This document shows, in pieces, positions 36,501 to 49,172 of a stretch of DNA of 64,000 nucleotides. A model generated the notes under the pieces. It saw only the letters and a program-made list of their open reading frames with translations. It searched no databases and was not told the DNA's origin. The first letter of the stretch is position 1; each line of letters opens with the position of its first letter. Where the stretch lies: positions 62,001 to 126,000 of the forward strand of contig ML133403.1 in assembly GCA_003864495.1 (NCBI GenBank), given 5' to 3'. The position numbers were made by a program, and so were the translations under genes. This DNA is from Nemopilema nomurai. Its lineage: Eukaryota; Cnidaria; Scyphozoa; Rhizostomeae; Rhizostomatidae.

Positions 36501-39278
36501 TATGTTTAGAAACCACGAGAAGAACCAGCGACTCAAGTCAAATGAAAAATAAATATTAGCTTGTCTTTGTTTTTTGGTTATGTTCCAACTTTAATTACCT
36601 AATAATTTCAGACACACAGGTACAGCTGTTCTGTTATTCGTCTGTTCGTTTGCTGTTTTAGGGTACTGTTCCGCCCATTCCGTTGATTCAGACGCCGGAT
36701 ACCTACCACCCCAAATCGTCAGTCTCATCAACGAGATCTGAAACTTCACAAGAAACCGAGATTTATGTGGGAAGAGAGGCCAAGAAAGGGCCGCCTACCC
36801 TACCAAAAGGTTTTAAATCGAGGGACTCAAATGGACCTGGATGTACCTGGGAAAATAGGGACAGCCATACCAATGCAGCGAGCAACCCCATGCACAACTC
36901 AGATGGAAAGCAAGACGGAGCGAAGATTTCTAGGCCCATCATTGTATGTCTTCTTTGCATTTCTTCATTTGTTAGTCTAATTCATTTGCTGATTATTTCC
37001 GTTTAATCTTCGTCTTCATTTACGTTTTAATCAAATCTAATTTAAAGGTTAGTTTAGCAAGAAGAACACTAAAGCAGAGGTACTATTCGTTTTTTTTGTT
37101 CTAAGTTTTGGATTTTTTCATTCAACAGCTGCAGTTTTTGACAGCTAATGCTCATGTTTCAGGGAATGCTCATACTTTATGCGTTTAGTTTATGTCAGGG
37201 ATGTGTTTGTATAGATCATGCAAATGAAGTATGCGTTTATTTCAACAATTGCAGGCCGCAGCACGTGTTCTGCAGAGGGAGCTTGAGGAATGGGAGGATG
37301 AAGGCAACACTGTCATTACGGTTGTAAGGCAGATGACCAATCAAATGCTTCAAATGGCCGACTACGCCCGAGGGGAGGGCTTGTTGCGGGTAACTGCACT
37401 TGCATTTGCCTAAAGCATTCGCGTTTCACGGACCGAATGTTTCGATGTAATCTCAAACGACCTTCGAAACAAAGCCAAATCGCTTTTGGTGGTAAAACAT
37501 TTGTTTGGTCCTTTCTTCAAACCTTTTCTTCTCTTCATATTCTTTTCCTTGCACACTTGCTGCCACTGCTGACAGAAACTTTGCTTCGATCTTGCAGCGA
37601 AAGGATGATTTCATAAACACAGCCAAGGCAATAGCTGCCAACGCCAACATGGTAGCAAAGTTTGCTGTTGTTGTTGCGGACCACTGTCTTGACGAAACGT
37701 AAGTAAGCACAACCGCTTCTGTGTACTCCTGAACTGACCTACTGAGAACCTCTTTTTCCCATAGAAAACAAAGGCGACTGGCAAAGCTTCTTCGTCGCAG
37801 TCAGTCGTCAAAGCGTTTCTAAGGGGAACGTAACAATTGGAGTTCAAGTCGAGGCTGCTATCATAAGTCGCAACCGGTTGTCATATTACCTTTTGCCTTT
37901 GCTGAAAATATATGCTCTAGTATTTGTGAGAAATGTAGAAGTTGTATGAACAACGGTGTTTCTTTTTGGCTGCTGCCAGGTGCCAACTCAACCTGCTGCA
38001 CTTCGCTGAGCTGGTGCCGACGATCAGCACCCAACTAAAAATCATCGCGTCAGTCAAAGCTGCCACGCCCGAGGATCAAACGGTACTTAGGCCCGTTCGT
38101 CATCTCACTTACGTAAACTGAATTCAGAAGAGAATCATTGTCGCTTGTTAACACTGTTTTGTCCCAACATTTTTGTGACAAAGGCAGCCAAATCTCCATC
38201 GCCTTCCTCGCTTTACTAAGTCATGCAGTCTCGCTTTGGATGTTATTGATGATGGCCTCATATATATCTTTATAGGCAGATGTGATGCTCATTGGAAATG
38301 CTGAGAATCTGATGAAGTCTGTGTTGGAAACACTGAAAGCTGCTGAATCTGCATCCGTTAAAGTAAACCATCATTTTACACGCAATAACGTTTTTTAGTA
38401 TCTCCTATCTTGATCCCTTATCTGATCTCCTCATTTCGACGGTTTTCTACTTCACTTTCAAAAATTAATCCAAATTACAGCTGATTCTTAAATGCCATCT
38501 CTCTATTCTCATTAATGTTCTCCAACCTGATAGCGTTATTGAAAAAGAAAATTTCACTAAGCAATATGGAACAGGTGTATCTTGCTTAGTGTCCAAAGTT
38601 GGCGGTGTTTCAATTTTCATTTGGTACCATACGCTGCCATATCTGCCCGACCCGTTGTCGGTTGAAGTACCAAATCAAAAAGAGTACCAAATCAAAAAGA
38701 GTACCAAATCAAAAACAGTACCAAATCAAAAAGAGTACCAAATCAAAAACAGTACCAAATCAAAAACAGTACCAAATCAAAAAGAGTACCAAATCAAAAA
38801 GAGTACCAAATAAAAAACAGTACCAAATCAAAAACAGTACCAAATCAAAAACAGTACCAAATGGTGACAATGAAGTTGTCATCGAGTCCAAGTTCAGTCA
38901 TTCTGAAAGTGCCAAATGGTACCAACCCTTCAATATAGTGTTTTTACAGGCATTGCCCCATTGCGAATTGCGTGGTCTTTATATCATTTTTGTATTGAAC
39001 GCTCCTTCGGGGATTTTCGTTACGTCATTACGCCGTTGGACAAAGTGGCTATTTTCCAGTTTCATCCTTCTGCAGTTTCAGAAATTGTTTTGTTTTAGAT
39101 GAAAGAAAACCCTAATGCTGATGAAAGGGAGCCGCTGAGCAGGAGCGCTGCCCTGACCATGCAGTGGAAGAAGAAACTCGATTTGCGCCGGTCAATGGAG
39201 TCCTTGACCGCCCCGACTAATGATCTGGGCTTGAAGATAGTCTCCGCCTGTCCGCCATTGGCGTTGACGGACCTCTGA
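27513..39278 (+). CDS. Vinculin/alpha-catenin superfamily protein
   Basis: Likely a cytoskeletal adaptor linking membrane complexes to actin. Coding exons: 27513-27623, 27750-27803, 28012-28137, 28496-28828, 29463-29550, 29848-30069, 30377-30562, 30805-30948, 31374-31478, 32048-32225, 32435-32654, 33111-33266, 33376-33570 (or 33575), about 33785-33991, 34339-34618, 35387-35497, 35675-35901, 36163-36237, 36662-36943, 37255-37389, 37598-37698, 37980-38082, 38276-38362, 39099-39278. These give about 1301 residues (human vinculin 1066). Residues 1-1006 are helical. Residues 1007-1100 hold a proline-rich hinge (TVPPIPLIQ, KKGPPTLPKG). Residues 1101-1242 match the vinculin tail: EWEDEGNTVI, VPTISTQLKIIASVKA, AENLMKSVLETLKAAE. 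MADYARGEGLL and VADHC recall alpha-catenin. A 59-residue basic C-terminal extension follows. The head is divergent and the start uncertain. The junction before 33785 is problematic. Confidence 0.85.
34745..35335 (+). repeat. TTCTG pentanucleotide satellite
   Basis: About 590 bp of nearly pure 'gttct' repeats with scattered 'ctctg' and 'ttttc' variants, in the intron between exons 34339-34618 and 35387-35497 of the vinculin-like gene. It creates long artefactual open frames of Cys, Ser, Val, Leu and Phe. The plus strand is pyrimidine-rich throughout and ends about 50 bp before the next acceptor. Confidence 0.97.
38667..38862 (+). repeat. 17-bp tandem repeat in the last intron of the vinculin-like gene
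   Basis: Eleven to twelve copies of 'gtaccaaatcaaaaaga', with 'aca' replacing 'aga' in several units. Because 17 is not a multiple of three, three units give a 51-bp period in translation. It lies between the exons 38276-38362 and 39099-39278. Confidence 0.95.
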
Positions 39279-41200
39279 ATGAAACCGAGGGCCAGCTTAG
39301 TGGTATTGTATGCTAAGTGGTTATGCCGAACTTTTGATTCATGGAGTTGTTTTTATTCCTTAATCAACTAATCATGTATATACAAAATCATAGTTTATTT
39401 TGGGAAAAATTTATATGCAGTATTTGTTCGTAAAAGGGGATTTTATGTGGTATCTTTAATGCATTTTTTGTATGGATTTTGTAGATGTGTAATGTTTTAG
39501 ACAGAATAGCGTGTGTTTTTCAGCATCATATCTTATCCAATGATTCATCAAACTGGCCCCCGTGTTAATTGAACAAATGCTGTATTATGATTGGTCCTGG
39601 GTGGGCCAGGGTTTTGGGTAAACGCTTGTCCTAATTGGCCCACGTAATTGAAAATACTAACAACAAGGGAGTATTTTTTCTACAATTCGGGGGTATATCC
39701 GACCATGCCATTTAAACTCGAGAAATCATGGACCCTTTTCAGATCTCTTGATGTCTTTCCTAGATTCAGTATCGTTGTCCTTTTTGAATTACAATCTGCA
39801 GTTCTAAAGTGAATCTTGTATAGTGGGTGTATAACTGTGGAGGAGCCTGCAATTTGGATTTTGCAAAGGTTTTATGAGGCAGTGCGACAGTGTCTTCAAA
39901 GTCAAAGTCAACCACCAAAAAAAAGAATGTTTGTACATCCTATTTCAACGACGGAAAGTGTTAGGAAATTGTTGAATATTGAATGGAAATCCAAAAGCTA
40001 CTTGGTATTGTCTTTTTCACATAACTGCCTCTATGTATTTGGACCTAAGCTGTTAGGATAAGAGGTCTTCATTTTTCCATGAAAAACGGTTGTTATCGTA
40101 GCATTATTGGAAAAAGCAAAAACACATTTCAAGCGTTTTTGAAACCGCCCTAAATATTGAGCAAGAAGTCTCTATAAAACCGTGTGAACATGGCGACCTT
40201 GTTTTGCTGGGCGCCAATTGTACTCCTGCATATATGTTATTGCTGGTCGTTGGAAGAACTCGTTTGAAAGTCAGTTCAAATACTGAGTCAGTTTAGGTCA
40301 TGCATTGTTTCGACAGGAATCTACGATGCTAGAAGTGCCTATCAAAAGCTACCACAAAATTCAGTTATTTCCCTAAGAATCAATCAAGTTTGACGGTGTC
40401 AATGGCGATTAAACTGTGGTATTACAGCCTTCAATCAGTTTAACCTTTAAGCTGGTTATGTACAGAAACGGTCTTGCAGTCAACTGCTGTTGCTGCAGTT
40501 TTATTCCTATAGGAAGCGCTTGCCTAATTTATGGTAACCAAAGTTAGCTTAACCTGAGGTCAAAGCTTCCCTACTGTTTTTTGCTCCTTTGCCTTTGCCT
40601 CAACGTAACGGCATTCATGAAATGAAAAAACGGCCTCGTTTTGTTTGAAAGTTTCATAGGCTTGTTTAAATGGGGTGTTGTTGCTTGAAATGATAGGGAC
40701 TTTGTGTGAAGAGTGTATTAATAGTGTTTGAGGAGGGTAAAATTGAAACATTAGCGCCACATTCATTATGAACAACTTTGACGCTGCTTCTACTTCATTT
40801 AAAACAACAATTCTGCAGCCGCTATTGGGGCACGGTTTCTATTGATAGTGGCTCTGCGGGACGATATACCTATTGCTGGAAATTGAGCATGGATAAAAGT
40901 AGGAATTTGACGCTAGAAATCAAAAATTGCATTTTTCTGGGTGGGACCTTGGAATTTGTTGGGTCCTGTGTTTACCTCGTCTGTGTTTGAAGTTCAAAGG
41001 GCCTGGGAAGAAGTGCGAAAGTCATTCGATCCCAGTTCTTTTCCTGCAGCCATTTTGGCCAACTCACTTGAAGGCCGACTGCTGGAATCTTATGAATTTT
41101 TCTTGATCTTTTGGGAGTTGAAGGGTGGTTACGATCTGAGAGTGGCAGGGTTGTGAGGGTAGCTGCATTGGCAAAAAGAAGTGCTTAAAGTGTAGCCAAG
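39279..41200. other. Intergenic stretch holding the vinculin-like 3' end and CLINT1 5' region
   Basis: No gene recognised. I found no canonical AATAAA in the first 300 bp after the stop at 39276-39278. The open frames near 39816 and 40941 lack family character. The part from about 40950 is less AT-rich and should include the CLINT1 promoter and 5' UTR; the motif 'gcagccattttggcc' near 41046-41060 resembles a YY1 site. Confidence 0.45.
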
Positions 41201-44200
41201 ATGTGGAAATTCAGAGAAATACAAGACAAAGTGTAAGTAGTTGAGTCGTAGAATCGGGAACTGAATCATAGCAGAAATGGAACTGCCCAAACTTGACTGG
41301 TTGTCACATGTTGACAGAAAACGATAAATTGTTTATTAATAAAAAATTGGCCAACTTTCCTTTTATTCGTTGAGCTATTTGCATCCAAACAGCTGATGGT
41401 TTTTTGCCGAATTGTGCCTTATGATATCAATTTCCATCTCGAAATATTTTTGTGCTGTTGGCCATTTCGCTGCTGATATCAACAAAATCTGTTGCTGATT
41501 TGTGTCCGAATGAGATTAAATGATTCCAATGTTTCAATCTTGTCCATTTACCACCAGCGTAACAGCAATTCGGATTTAAACTGACCATTGAGTCAATGAT
41601 TGACAAGATTTAACAATTGTTAAAATTTCATGTCAAACGGACCCTCAATTCTGACCAAAGAAGTTCATACTTAGAAATAAAAGATGAAAAGTCATTTGAA
41701 TTGCTTCAAGTAGTAAAAGCCATTTTAAAAGATACTGAAGTGTAGGGGAATTGAATAATTATGAACTAAATTATGTTTGTAGTGGGTCAATATATACTAT
41801 AATCAAAGGAGCTGAAGGGTCAGAAAACCCAGCAACAATGAAAACATGTTTTAGTGGTTTACCCACTACACTAAAGATAGCCTCCATTTTTTATTAATTT
41901 TTTGGATTAAGAATAATTTTAAGTAAAAGTATGACTTTATACAGTTTAAAATCAAATGAGCCTAAGACTGACAATTCACAGTCAAATGCCTTCCTTAAAC
42001 AATAATATCAGTAAATTTTGTTTGACAAATTTGCTTTTTCTGTATGGTGTATGCTTATGTACCTGAATATAAGCTGGTAATTTGTCAGTGAGTTGCTTGC
42101 CATTTTTTGTTGTTGTCTAAACTGTTATTGTTTTATGGGGTAAAGATTTGGTTCTTTATAGATGTAGATGGCCAATGGCAATTTGTGCAAGTATTTCAGT
42201 TCCCTCCAAAATGCTTATTTGGCCCTTGATTGAAATGTATTGAAACCTCATTGTATTTAAAGACAATAGGCATAGTGGCCCAGGCCAAGTTGGCTCGTGT
42301 AGCTAATCAAGACCCTAATCTATCTCTTCGTATGATCAATTTCACACTAGCAATCTTGACTAAAATGGCAGAAAGTAATCAGTGTTCACCACTAGCTAAA
42401 AAAGCTTTTGTTATATGACAGTTCTAGAGATAACATAGTTAAGAGGGATAAAAAGGGTTTGGTTTTAATTACTTCATTAAGAATTTTTCTTGACTCAGGA
42501 ATATTTATAAAAAAGCATAATTTTATGAAAAACTGTTATTATGCGAGGTAAAGAATTATGGCAAATCCAAATGTTTTTAAATTTTTGTAAAGAATTTCTC
42601 CAATCTCAAATTGCACTATGTTTTTCAATTGCCCTTTCAAGGAGTCATGAATACTTTATTGGATGACAAAACTAAATCAAGTTAGCCTAAGGGATCTCAG
42701 ACCATCAGTTTTTTGAAGCCTTTAAAATTCTTAACTTCAGTAAAGCATTGCTAACAAGAAATAAAACCTGTAAGCTAAACAAATTTGAAAACTGAAGCTT
42801 GAATTGATATATATGCCACTTGCTTTTCCAGTACTTTTTTATTATGTATATAGTTTATGGTTTTTTATTGTATGCTCTTTTTTGAAGATATTGAGTTGGA
42901 AAACTAGTAAACTGCTGTCTTGTCAGATATGAAGTTTCACCCCCTTGAGAATTTTTACAATTTGGTTAAGCCCCAATTATTTTTTCTTCAAGTATAATTG
43001 GATGCCTTTTTGCATTTTTACCTAATTTTTGATTAATGGGTTGTAAGTTATTTGTTGGAGAATAACCAACATGGCAGCATTTCCACCTTTATCTGAACTA
43101 GAGTGCCTTGAAATTGTGGAAGTATAACTTTGATTCACATTGATTCATTTAGATCCTTATATGCATTTTGTTAGTTTTCATATGAATAAAGGAGCATACG
43201 TATGGAAATCCCCTTAGGGCAAATGTGGTGATGAATTATTCTGAAGTGGAAGCCAAAGTCAGAGAGGCAACCAATGATGATCAGTGGGGACCCCATGGGT
43301 CACTCATGAATGACATTGCCAAATACACCTTTATGTATGAAAATTTCCCTGAAGTCATGGGCATGCTGTGGAAGCGAATGCTCATAGAGAAAAAGAACTG
43401 GAGAAGAACGTACAAGGTAAACGCTTTTGTGTCTTTTCACATTGTTTTGCTTTTATCTCTTATATAGCTATACAAAGTTATACAGCTTACTAACACTTTG
43501 GCAACATGTCATGTCATATTGTCCATGTTGCAAGTTATGTTTGGATCAGGACATTTTGGCAGTCAGTTTAGTTAGAAGTAATACTAGGTTAGACTGAAGT
43601 CTGTGGAAAGTTGAGAATTCAGGGGTTCTGTCATGATGTGTCTGTCAAGCAGTTCTATGCGATATTAGGAGTTCTGTAAAAGGCTTACAGTGTAAGATAA
43701 CATCAATTTTGTTTGTTTGGTATAGATGCTCATAGACTTCTAGAGCTTTATTTGATTGAGAATGAACATTCTTAATTGTTGTAGCTTTGTACCAATCAAC
43801 TTGTTTTTCAACATTCACAATCTGCATTTGAAAGATTATTTTTTTGACAGTCCCTGCTGCTGCTACATTATCTGCTACGAAATGGTTCAGAACGTGTGGT
43901 CACTAGCACAAGGGATCATTTATATGACATGAGGCAATTAGAAAGCTACCAATTTACAGATGAGAATGGGAAGGATCAAGGATTAAACAGTAAGCAAACT
44001 GAGTATTCAAGGCTCAAGTCTCATATGCCCTTCATTACTTCAGCAAGAAAAAAATTACTTCAACAATTCACCATTGACATTACACAGGCCATTCCAAAAT
44101 TTAGAAGTTCAACTTTAAATTATGAGTTTTTAACCACCCCGTTGTCATAAATGCTTTTGTATGTTGTCATGTGAATGACCTGAACATTGCTGACAATACC

Positions 44201-47200
44201 ATGGTGAATGTACTAACATATCTGTTGCTCCCTGATTGGTTAATTGCCAAGCATTTTTTTTTTTGCAGTTCGACACAAAGTGAAAGAAGTTATAGAATTT
44301 GTTCAAGATAATGATCGACTAAGGCAAGAAAGGAAAAGAGCAAAACAAAATAGGGAAAAATATGTTGGATTGTCATCAGATGTAGTCTCTGATGAATTTT
44401 ATAGTGAGTGATATTTAGTTCTAAGAAGTAAACATTTTCCTGGATGGAAACATTTTTTTCTCATTTCTTGCTAGATTCCATTTGTTTCTTGTTTGATTTT
44501 GTTTTCCTTATTTCCAGCTGGCTCTGCTTTGCTTTTTTTATCCTTTCTTGACTTCATTTCAATTATTTTCATTAAATTTTCAATTCCATACTTAATTTGA
44601 ATTCTTTGTTTTACTCTAGATAACCTTCCACTTCATTTCCATTTTGGTTTTACTTTCATATTTTGCCCATTTAAATTCATCTACTTATTGATTTGTCTAG
44701 GATTTTAGATAAAAATAATTGCAACAGTCCAATATAATCCTGATATAATCTGCTATCATTACAGAATCGTATTTGGTAGTAATATTTTGGAGTACTGTAT
44801 TTTTGTCAATAGCAGTTTTCAGCAATGGTATAATTTCAGGTGATCGCTATGACAAAGAACCATCATCTAGTCGGTCACGGGATGACTTTGATTCAATGGA
44901 CCTGCAAAGAAAAAGCAAGCTTGGAGAATTTAAGGATAAAATCGGACAAAAGCTAAGTGAGATCCGGCCTGGAAAACGAGACTATAAAGATTATCAAGAA
45001 AATTCATGGGATAAGGGAAGAAAGTATGTGAAAAATTTGCAATCATATGCTATAAAAGTATGCAGTACTGTAGAGGATGAATGTCCCATCAGAGTTTCTG
45101 TTAGCTCCAGTCTCTTTCAACATTTTCTGGCTCGGTAGAGTCAACATTTAACCGTTTTTAGATGATCCGACAATATATTTTGCTTTTTGTAGAAGTGCAA
45201 GCACTCAGGCTCCAGCTGTTAACCCCTTTTATGCCTTTTCTTTAACTCCAAGACAAGGTTCCCATCAGCCCAGGTTCTGTGTATGCTTTGAAGACTTAGA
45301 TGTTAAAGAACTAGATTCTAAACAGAAAGTGGAAGATACATTTGATATTTGTTGTTGATCCATTTTTAGTTCTTACAAGGATGAACCTGAAGATGGTGAG
45401 GAGGTGTCGGAAGACAAAGAAGCTGCAGATGAAGACATTTTCTCGTATCGTTCTTCCAAATCAAGTTCAGCCAAGTTCAGCTCGTCAGACCTCAGCTCCG
45501 AACCAGAGAAGCTCCCCACGCCCACTCCACCGCCAACTCGACAGCCGGTCAGAAAAATCGACTTAGGGGCCGCTGCCAGTCTTGTGAACGTACCTAAGGC
45601 CGCGCCGAGTGAACCACCAAAAGAGAATGGTAACTACTCAAGCAATGCCCTGGGCAGCACCACAGCAGCAACACCCTCGGCAATGAACGACCTCGTCGAC
45701 CTGATGAGCTCTGGTCCGACTGACCCTCCTCTGCTCCCTATGAACACTGCACCCCAGGAAGATTTGTTTGGGGGCTTCTCCAGCGCCCCGGCTCCAGGCA
45801 AGTTTTTATGCGTGACCCCGTGCTTAAGACGGTTTTCAAGGCTGAATGATTCTGCAGTTTCTGTATGGGTAATAAAAAATTTAATGGCCGCCTCAATCAT
45901 ACTCTTGCTAATCATTTTTTGGGGTCTCTCATTCTTTTCTGTCATTTTCAGTTGAGCCGAATAATGACCAGTTCGCCGACTTTGGAGCCTTCAATGCAAG
46001 CCAGCCGGCTCAAGAGGCAGCCGACTTTGGAGCCTTCAATGCAAGCCTGCCGGCTCAAGAGGCAGCCGACTTTGGGGACTTCAGCTCATTCGGAAGCGCT
46101 GCCCCGCCAGCCTCTCAAATAACCACATCATTGCAGGTTGGGCTCATTCTAACATCCGCATGCGCTGTAAATGCATCAATTTTCTCGCTCGATACCAGTG
46201 ATTTGTCCATTCCTGGAAAGGTCTCAGTCTCTAGTGTTACCATTTTGGCCCTTCTCGTGAGATTTATTGCTTCTGAAGTTCTACGACCTGTCTCTCTCTT
46301 TGTAGTATTAGTTTTGGACATGAATTAGTATTTATCCCAAAGTTTGTCTTAAAACCGAAGCTGATGTTTGATGAGAAACGACTCTCTTGCCTGACGAATG
46401 CTTTTCTTGGCGAAACATTGTATTTTCATCATTTCCTTTCAATTTCTGTAAGAATTGCTAATAACTAATTACAAACTGTGAACAAGTTTCCTCTCTATTG
46501 TGCAAGAAATGAATTATTTTTCAGTTTGCGGCCCTTACTTTCCTGACCTCCATCGCTTCCTTGCAGGGTTTGGACTTTCTCTCATCTCCCAGTACAATGC
46601 AAACAGCTCAAGCTCAGCCCCCGTTTCAAGCCGCCCATGCGCCCACCAGTTTCACTCAACCGATCCGTCATCCCTCAGCCGGCCATCAAAACACTCTAGC
46701 TGCAAACCAGGCCAAATCTACGGTTAGTTGAGTTTTGCTAAGAGAATTTTCAACTCTCACAAGGCCATAATGTCATAGCATCGACGTTTTCATACACCGT
46801 GAAGTTTCACACTACATTGTACTAACATTGTCCTAGGTCATATTAAGCCAGGATCTTTGTATTTTGTTAGATAACAAACTGAAAATGTAGAATTTCCAGA
46901 TTGCTATATGAGTTTACACGCAATGCCACGTTTGCACATTTTCTCGTCAGTGATACCGTCGAGTGAGTCCACTCGGGGGAAGAAAGCGAATTTCTAAACA
47001 GTTGTAAGCAAAGAATTAAGAACAGCAATGAATGCGCAAAAGTGGGCATTGTTTTTTCGATGCAGTTGTCTCGCTGATGAGATGAAAATGAAAAGAAGTC
47101 AAAGTAGAAGTGAAAAATTGGAAAGATGGATGAAAGATTTCGTTTGCAGTGCGCACATTTTAATGACTGGCTATAGAAACGACCAGTTAAATGCGTCTTA

Positions 47201-48610
47201 CACCTTTTTCCCGATGTCCAATGTATCTTCCGTTTGCCCTTATCGTAGGATTTGTTATCCCCAGTGATAATATTATTTCTGCTTGTTAGTACAATCTTGA
47301 GAATTCGCACATTTTTACTTCATACCATGCCTATTGTAAGTGAGATTTATGGGACTTTGTCTTTGCCAAGGCACTTCATGTTTCCATATATTTACAGAGG
47401 CTCTGCGTTGTAGCTAATGTCTAACCTGGAATTAATGCAGTTCTGTATAATTGGTGTCTTCTCAAATGTCAGCACAGGTGGCTTTATCCTTGAAATCTAT
47501 TGAAAGATATTGAAATCCCCTTCGATATTTTGTTACCTTGAGAAGATTGTGTCGGGAATCGTATAGTTAGCCGCGACAATAAATCACAAATCTGTTCACA
47601 GAATCTTCAATGTATATCACGATCACAACCATCACAACTTATCTCCACCCTCACTCATAATCTCAACTAGCAAACGTTGTCATTATTGCGTATCATTTAA
47701 ACACAAGGCTTCTAAAATTATTAATTGCGTCATAGCTAAATTTTGTTACCCCCAGAAGATTCGCATAACTTAAAACAAGCATAACTTTGACACTGTCTGA
47801 GTTGTACTCACAAGCAAAGCCCAGCCTATTTTCGAAAATTTGCATGCTTGTAAAAAGGATAACGATATGTGGTTATGAAACACAGAAGTGAAAAAAGCCA
47901 AAGATTATTGGGTGGCGTTTTAAACGAAACATAATGGAATTGTAGATCCTTGAAATGCATTTTACATGACTCGGGGAATGCACGAACGACTTGTTTAATA
48001 TTTTGTATCCTTACATATTTGATATCTTCAATCTTCGTTTCAGGGGGTATCACCAAAGGGGAAGACCTCAATGTGGAGCAACACTGGTCTGGACATCAGT
48101 CTCGATACACTTAGTCCAATCTCCCCCAAAGATAAGCCAAGTCAACCAAGCATGAATCAAATGACCCATCAGCCAGTTGCCGTCGGTCACATGGCCATGA
48201 ATCAGCCAATGGTAGTAGCTCCTATGCAGCCTTCGAACATGGGTTCTCTAAATGCGAGTATGTCAAACATGGGTATTGGCGCTGGAATGGCGCGACCGGT
48301 CCAAGCAGGACAATTGCAGCAACCAATGGGGTACCAGCAAATGGGCCCACAGGCATCAGGAATGATGGGCAGTCAATCGATGGGCCAGCCGACGGGGGGA
48401 ATGATGGGCAGTCAATCGATGGGCCAAGTTAGGCCCCAACAGATGGCGTTTGGAATGCAGGGGGCAAACATGGGGGTGATGGCCAACCAAGGTATGTTAG
48501 GCGGTCAGAACATGGGGATGCAATACGGCTACCAGGTTGGCATGGGAATGCCAGTGCAGGCGCAATACCAAGCGCCAATGCAGGGGGCCATGGGACAATT
48601 TAGATCTTGA
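41201..48610 (+). CDS. CLINT1: Clathrin interactor 1 / epsinR (ENTH domain)
   Basis: An adaptor for clathrin coats between the trans-Golgi network and endosomes. Nine coding exons: 41201-41232, 43218-43416, 43851-43989, 44269-44403, 44840-45023, 45370-45797, 45952-46136, 46567-46722, 48044-48610. They total 2025 nt, exactly 674 codons plus stop (human 625 residues). Residues 1 to about 150 form the ENTH domain, nearly colinear with human: MWKFREIQDKVANVVMNYSE, REATNDDQWGP, NWRRTYKSLLLLHYLLRNGS, GKDQGLNIRHKVKE. Then come the IDLGAAA motif and NDLVDLM (clathrin-box-like). Three DFGAF/DFGDF motifs of the gamma-ear-binding type follow, then TSMWSNTGLDISLDTL and a Met/Gln/Gly-rich C-terminus, all as in vertebrate CLINT1. 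The first exon is only 32 coding nt, and intron 1 is 2 kb. Exon 6 ends at a GC donor. Confidence 0.95.
45798..45951 (+). other. CLINT1: GC-AG intron in CLINT1
   Basis: The donor reads 'gctccag/gcaagt', the standard GC-type donor context, and the acceptor is 'gtcattttcag/ttgagcc'. This choice alone joins the frames (APAP-V-EPNNDQ) and makes the full CDS a multiple of three. No GT donor nearby keeps the frame. Confidence 0.88.
45975..46064 (+). repeat. CLINT1: 45-bp in-frame coding duplication in CLINT1
   Basis: Two adjacent 45-bp units, differing at about one base, encode 15 residues each (ADFGAFNASQPAQEA and its 'LPAQEA' sister). A third partial copy, ADFGDFSSFG, follows. Each adds a DFGxF motif of the kind that binds the ear domains of AP-1 gamma and GGA adaptors. 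Confidence 0.9.
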
Positions 48611-49166
48611 TTCTCTTGGACACTTCGCTATTACAACCCTTTCGGCCAGAATTTCCCCCTTGCGCAAGTGTCGATTTCCTGCAACACTCGTATAGCAAGA
48701 AATTATGCTTTTTAGCCTCTTTCGTTTATGATTTGTTACAGCTGATGACGTCATATACATTTTCTCGTAAATCATGGTAGAGCATGCAATGCACCTAAAT
48801 TCTGATGATGTAAACAAGTTCTTTCGGGTGTGGCCCGTTGCTCTTTTACTTGGCCTATGGCTCTTGAACTTGACCCATGGCCCTTGGAGTTGGTTCATGG
48901 CATTAAGGCTAGGGTCACGCCATTCATGACCTCAACGTATCCCACGGCCCTTGGACAAGGCCCACGGTCTCGAAATGCTTCATTTTAGTTTAAACCTAGG
49001 ATCAAAAGTAGTCGTCAGTTATTTTGTACATGATTATTGTCTATGTAAATTGATATTTTCTAAAATTTTACGTTCTTGGTTAATATTCAATATCAAGGCT
49101 CAGAATAATGTGTTTCTCTCAGAAGTCTTTTCTTCCACGTAACCGTTGTATATCATGGGCACAATT

Positions 49167-49172
49167 AATAAA
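49167..49172 (+). terminator. CLINT1: Candidate poly(A) signal of CLINT1
   Basis: AATAAA in 'aattaataaattcc', 557 bp after the stop. A second AATAAA near 49867-49872 could serve a longer 3' UTR. Confidence 0.45.

Noticed and set aside
38589..39102. Open frames with a repeating lysine-rich peptide
   Set aside because: Product of the 17-bp intronic satellite; no start context or family.
40941..41156. 71-codon frame just before CLINT1
   Set aside because: Looks helical but is out of frame with CLINT1 and best explained as promoter/5' UTR sequence.
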